From assembly GCA_024207135.1 (NCBI GenBank), contig CP042428.1, positions 1,550,001 to 1,614,000 on the forward strand: a stretch of 64,000 bases of DNA. The letters run 5' to 3'. The position numbers were made by a program, and so were the translations under genes. How positions within the stretch are numbered: the first letter of the stretch is position 1; the number at the start of each line of letters is the position of its first letter. The notes below the pieces were generated by a model. The model was not told where the DNA came from, did no database searches, and saw only the letters and a program-made list of their open reading frames with translations. The DNA comes from Arthrobacter sp. C2. Lineage in GTDB: Bacteria; Actinomycetota; Actinomycetes; Actinomycetales; Micrococcaceae. Shown piece by piece: positions 60,731-64,000 of this stretch.

Positions 60731-61279
60731 TTAGCTTGTGAAGTCGTTCAGCAGGGCCGCGAGCGCCGGGTCGTTGTCCCAGCGCGGGCCGATGGCCGTG
60801 AGCTTGATGGTGCGCGGCTCGTCGTCCTCGCCCTCGTGGAAGTCGAAGACCAGGTCCTCGTGGTTCTGCACCGAGCCGGGTCGCAGCAGCACGATTTCCA
60901 GGCGGGAGTCGCTGAGTTGTTCGACCTTGCCCGCGCCCCATTCGACGACGGTGACGGATTGGGCCATGGTCGCTTCCAGGTCCAGGTCGTCGAGCTCGGC
61001 GGCGCTGGCCAGCCGGTACGCGTCCACGTGCACCAGGTCGGGCCCGGTGCCCAGGGTCGGGTGGGTCCGGGAGATCACGAAGGTGGGGGAAATGATGCCC
61101 TCGCGCACCCCCATCCCCAGCCCCAGGCCCTGGGTGAAGGTCGTCTTGCCGGCCCCGAGCTCGCCGGTGAGCACCAGCAGGTCCCCGGGTTCCAGGATCG
61201 CCCCGAGCCGGTGCGCGAAGGCCTTGGTCTGGGCAATGTCGTGGACCGCGAGCTCGACGGCCAGGGAAGCCTCACTCAC
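60731..61279 (-). CDS. tsaE: TsaE, t6A synthesis ATPase
   Basis: 182 residues from a GTG at 61279, overlapping the alr stop by 8 bases. Walker A GELGAGKTTFTQGLG, SPTFVISRTHP and HVDAYRLASAAELDDLDLE are diagnostic. The C-terminal about 40 residues extend beyond the usual end. It drives the TsaBD cycle. Confidence 0.95.
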   Translation of the reverse strand: MSEASLAVELAVHDIAQTKAFAHRLGAILEPGDLLVLTGELGAGKTTFTQGLGLGMGVREGIISPTFVISRTHPTLGTGPDLVHVDAYRLASAAELDDLDLEATMAQSVTVVEWGAGKVEQLSDSRLEIVLLRPGSVQNHEDLVFDFHEGEDDEPRTIKLTAIGPRWDNDPALAALLNDFTS

Positions 61280-62474
61280 CGGACTCACCCCAGGTGCCTT
61301 CCACCAGCCGGCGCGGGACCCGCGGGGAAATGCGGGTGACGATCTCGTAGTTGATGGTGCCGGCCGCGTCGGCCCATTCGGTGGCCGAGGGGCCGCCATC
61401 CCCAAAGAGGATCACCTCGGAACCCAGCATTTCCTCGACGTCGACATCCGGGCCGAGGTCCACCACGAACTGGTCCATGGCGATGGTGCCCCGCACCCGG
61501 TAGATCGTGCCGTTGATGCTCACCGGTGCGTTCAGCGCAACGCGCGGCACCCCGTCGGCGTAGCCCATCGGGACCAGACCCAGGTAGGTTTCGGATTCCG
61601 TGTGGTAGCGCAGGCCGTAACCCACGCCCTGCCCGGCCGGGACCTTCTTGACGTTGGCGATCCGGCTGACCAGCGTCATCGCCGGGCGCAGGCCGTAGCG
61701 TGCCGGGTCTTCCCCGGCAAAGGGGCTCAGCCCGTACAGGCCCAGCCCCAGGCGAACCATGTCGTAGTGTGCATCCGGGCGGGTGAGGATCGCCGGGGTG
61801 TTGGCGATGTGCCGCACCTCGAGGTCGAAGCCCGCGTCCTCGGCCAGGGCCACGGCCTGGTTAAAGGCCTCGAGCTGGTCGTCGGTTTCCGGGCGTTCGG
61901 GCTCGTCGGCGACAGCCAGGTGGGAAAAGACGCCCACCACGCGCATCAATCCCTCTTCCTGGTAGCTGGCCGCCCGGCCCAGCAACAGCTCCCACTCCGC
62001 GGGGGTGCTGCCGTTGCGACCCAGTCCGGTGTCGATCTTCAGGTGCACGCGTGCCGGTTGGGCCGCCGCTTCGGCGGCGCGTGCCACATGCTCAAGTTCC
62101 CAGCCGGACACGGCCAGGTCGATGTTTGCGGCGATGGCCTCGGCGAAGGGGGTCCCCTTGGTGTGCAGCCAGGCCAGCATCGGGACCTCGAGTCCCGCTT
62201 CCCGCACCTTCAAGGCCTCGGTGACGTGGGCGCAGCCCAGCCAGGTGGCCCCGGCCTGCACCGCTGCGCGTCCCACGGCCACGGCTCCGTGCCCGTACCC
62301 GTCGGCCTTGATCACGCCCATGATGGCGGCCGGCGCCACGAGCTCGGCGACCCGCTTCACGTTTTCGCGGACGTTGGCCAGATCGATGATGGCGCGCCGT
62401 TCCCAGTCCGACGTCGTTGTCGGGTCCTGGGTGTGGGTTGGATTTTCGGTCTGATCGGTAGATTGTGCACTCAC
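61272..62474 (-). CDS. alr: Alanine racemase
   Basis: 400 residues. PLP-binding MGVIKADGYGHGAV with the Schiff-base Lys at about 56, then VHLKIDTGLGRNGS and VGYGLRYHTESETYLGLVPMGYADGVPR. It makes D-Ala for peptidoglycan. A 20-residue Thr/Gln/Asp-rich N-terminal tail precedes the usual start. First gene of the tsa operon. Confidence 0.96.
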   Translation of the reverse strand: MSAQSTDQTENPTHTQDPTTTSDWERRAIIDLANVRENVKRVAELVAPAAIMGVIKADGYGHGAVAVGRAAVQAGATWLGCAHVTEALKVREAGLEVPMLAWLHTKGTPFAEAIAANIDLAVSGWELEHVARAAEAAAQPARVHLKIDTGLGRNGSTPAEWELLLGRAASYQEEGLMRVVGVFSHLAVADEPERPETDDQLEAFNQAVALAEDAGFDLEVRHIANTPAILTRPDAHYDMVRLGLGLYGLSPFAGEDPARYGLRPAMTLVSRIANVKKVPAGQGVGYGLRYHTESETYLGLVPMGYADGVPRVALNAPVSINGTIYRVRGTIAMDQFVVDLGPDVDVEEMLGSEVILFGDGGPSATEWADAAGTINYEIVTRISPRVPRRLVEGTWGESGE

Positions 62475-62562
62475 CGCTCCATCATCCCACTTTCAATGCG
62501 GTGCGTGCTTCAGGGGCGCATCCCGGCCCACGCCCTGGTGGTGACTGGCCTTGGACATGAGA

Positions 62563-62606
62563 ATGCCCCGGCGGCCGGATCGAAAGGATCACGGCCACCG
62601 GGGCAT
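62563..62606 (-). terminator. mscL terminator candidate
   Basis: ATGCCCCGGCGGCCG (62563-62577) and CGGCCACCGGGGCAT (62592-62606) pair over 15 positions with one mismatch. It lies 34 bases past the mscL stop. Confidence 0.7.
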
Positions 62607-62639
62607 CATCGGTCGTGGCACCCGAAGGTGCGCGGTTGA

Positions 62640-63038
62640 TCAGGCGGTTCGATTGCGCAGTTCGTCGCGGATCTCGGCCAGCAGGGCTACCTGCGGATCG
62701 ATTTCCTCGGCGGGTTCCTCGACGCCCAGGCGAGCCTGGCGCATCTCGGCGAGATGCTTCATCGGCACAACAACGATGAAGTAGATGGCGGCAGCTACCA
62801 GGATGAAGTTCACCAAGACGGTCAGGAATGCGCCGAACTTGATGGCCACGCCGGACCCGATCGTGACAACCAGGAAGTTGTCGAAGTTCGGGGAACCGAC
62901 CAATGCTGCAATCAATGGCATAAGAATGTTCTCAACCAATGAATTGATCACGGCGCCAAAAGCGGCACCAATGACGACGGCAACGGCAAGGTCAACGACG
63001 TTGCCCTGCATAATGAAATCCTTGAATCCTTTTAACAT
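62640..63038 (-). CDS. mscL: Large-conductance mechanosensitive channel
   Basis: 132 residues from the ATG at 63038. MLKGFKDFIMQGNVVDLAVAVVIGAAFGAVINSLVENILMPLIAAL is the MscL N-terminal and TM1 signature, then TM2 (AFLTVLVNFILVAAAIYFIVVVPM) and the C-terminal bundle. It releases solutes on hypo-osmotic shock. Confidence 0.97.
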   Translation of the reverse strand: MLKGFKDFIMQGNVVDLAVAVVIGAAFGAVINSLVENILMPLIAALVGSPNFDNFLVVTIGSGVAIKFGAFLTVLVNFILVAAAIYFIVVVPMKHLAEMRQARLGVEEPAEEIDPQVALLAEIRDELRNRTA

Positions 63039-63133
63039 GTGCCCAGCTTTGCACACATTGCCAGTGGTCAATAGGTGGAAGCGCGGTAATTTTTCGAAAA
63101 GTTTACGAACCGTTCATCGGGCGCATTCCGATT

Positions 63134-64000
63134 TTAGATCTTGCGAAGCAGCATTCTGCGGATCGAATGGTCCGCCGATTTGCTTAATACGAGCTGTGCG
63201 CGGCCGCGCGTCGGGATGACGTTTTCCCGCAGGTTCGGCTCGTTGATGCGCTTCCAGATGCCGTGCGCCGTTTCCCTGGCTTCGTCGTCGCTGAGCGATG
63301 CGTAGCGGTGGAAATAGGACGCTGGATCCGAGAAGGCACCCGAACGCAGCTTCATGAATCGGCGGATGTACCACTCCTCGATGTCCGCCGTCCGCGCGTC
63401 GACATAGACGGAGAAGTCAAAGAAATCACTCAACGCCAGTCCCGCGGTGCCGTCCATCCGGGCCCGGGCCGGCTGCAGGACGTTGAGTCCCTCCACGATC
63501 AACACCTGCGGGGAGCGCACCACCACTTCCTTGCCGGGGACGATGTCGTAGCTCAGGTGCGAGTACCAGGGTGCGCGCACCTCGGGTGCCCCGGATTTCA
63601 CTTCCGAGACAAAACGCAACAGGCGTCGGCGGTCGTAGGACTCGGGGAAGCCCTTGCGATGCATGATGCCGCGTTTTTCCAGATCCGCGTTCGGGTACAG
63701 GAAGCCGTCGGTCGTGATCAATTGCACGTCGGGGGTGTCGGGCCAGCGGCGCAGCAATTCCTGCAGCACGCGAGCGGTCGTGGACTTGCCCACGGCCACG
63801 GAACCTGCCACGCCGATGACGAAGGGGGTTCGCCGGGTTTTTTCCCCGAGGAAGGTGTTGGTGGCCTGGTGCAGCGAGGCCGCGCCCTGGACATAGAGGT
63901 TGAGCAGGCGCGACAAGGGCAGGTACACCTCGCGCACCTCGGCGAGGTTGAGCTGTTCACCCAGGCCGCTGAGGCGGCGGAGGTCCGCTTCGTCCAGTGG
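63134..64000 (-). CDS. coaA: Pantothenate kinase CoaA, 5' end outside window
   Basis: The frame is open from 64000 down to 63134; the first residues are beyond the edge (first visible: [19 protein letters not shown]). It has [16 protein letters not shown], Walker [32 protein letters not shown] and [10 protein letters not shown]-type (here [12 protein letters not shown]), the type I bacterial kinase. It phosphorylates pantothenate, the first step of coenzyme A synthesis. Confidence 0.96.
   Translation of the reverse strand, partial: PLDEADLRRLSGLGEQLNLAEVREVYLPLSRLLNLYVQGAASLHQATNTFLGEKTRRTPFVIGVAGSVAVGKSTTARVLQELLRRWPDTPDVQLITTDGFLYPNADLEKRGIMHRKGFPESYDRRRLLRFVSEVKSGAPEVRAPWYSHLSYDIVPGKEVVVRSPQVLIVEGLNVLQPARARMDGTAGLALSDFFDFSVYVDARTADIEEWYIRRFMKLRSGAFSDPASYFHRYASLSDDEARETAHGIWKRINEPNLRENVIPTRGRAQLVLSKSADHSIRRMLLRKI

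Overview
The window is high-GC actinobacterial chromosome. GroEL with a His-rich tail, a CIRCE operator at groES, a GAF-ANTAR protein, many GTG/TTG starts and the cluster coaA / mscL / alr-tsaE-tsaB-rimI-tsaD all point to a motile, Arthrobacter-like member of the Micrococcaceae. The genus is an inference. Left part (1-11.1 kb): a truncated J-domain membrane protein, a DUF427 protein, a GNAT acetyltransferase and a VanZ-like protein come first. A divergent pair follows: a 71-residue secreted peptide carrying NNNWPL twice (the second copy is its C-terminus) and a 366-residue TPR protein without a DNA-binding domain. Next are a membrane-anchored GH18 chitinase-like protein with two chitin-binding modules, a processive GT2 glycosyltransferase, a small STAS/SpoIIAA-like protein and an intact GGDEF-EAL protein. 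The last three form one + strand operon and look like a c-di-GMP-linked surface polysaccharide module. The peptide/TPR pair is the best candidate here for an undescribed signalling system. Housekeeping stretch (11.1-20.7 kb): a gene-poor 588-bp gap holds several strong hairpins, including a likely 6C-type small RNA and a decayed copy of the guaB terminator. It is followed by guaB, a GHL10-type glycosidase-like protein, an SGNH-fused acyltransferase, a GAF-ANTAR regulator and groEL/groES under CIRCE control. Flagellar region (21.7-54.4 kb), bordered on the left by a higBA toxin-antitoxin pair: fliM-fliN-fliO-fliP-fliQ-fliR-flhB-flhA-flhF-csrA; flbD-motA-motB; flgB-flgC-fliE-fliF-fliG-fliH-fliI-fliJ-(NlpC/P60)-fliK-flgD-flgE; fliC, fliD-fliS-small protein; fliA; and, on the + strand, flgN-flgK-flgL-fliW. 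Six starts are preceded by near-identical sites of the form TAAC-N4-N11-G(C/T)CGA, the sigma-28 pattern, so FliA probably controls the whole locus. CsrA, FliW and a flagellin leader with a GGA-loop hairpin suggest a CsrA-FliW-FliC homeostatic switch. A foreign-looking metabolic block (Lrp-type regulator, M20 amidohydrolase broken by an in-frame TGA, MHS-family transporter; 32.8-36.6 kb) splits the flagellar locus. No chemotaxis genes, flgF/flgG, flgM or flhG are in the window. Right part (54.7-64 kb): a secreted SGNH esterase, a class I methyltransferase, a GCS2-type glutamate-cysteine ligase, then on the - strand tsaD, rimI, tsaB, tsaE (tRNA t6A synthesis), alr, mscL and the 5'-truncated coaA.
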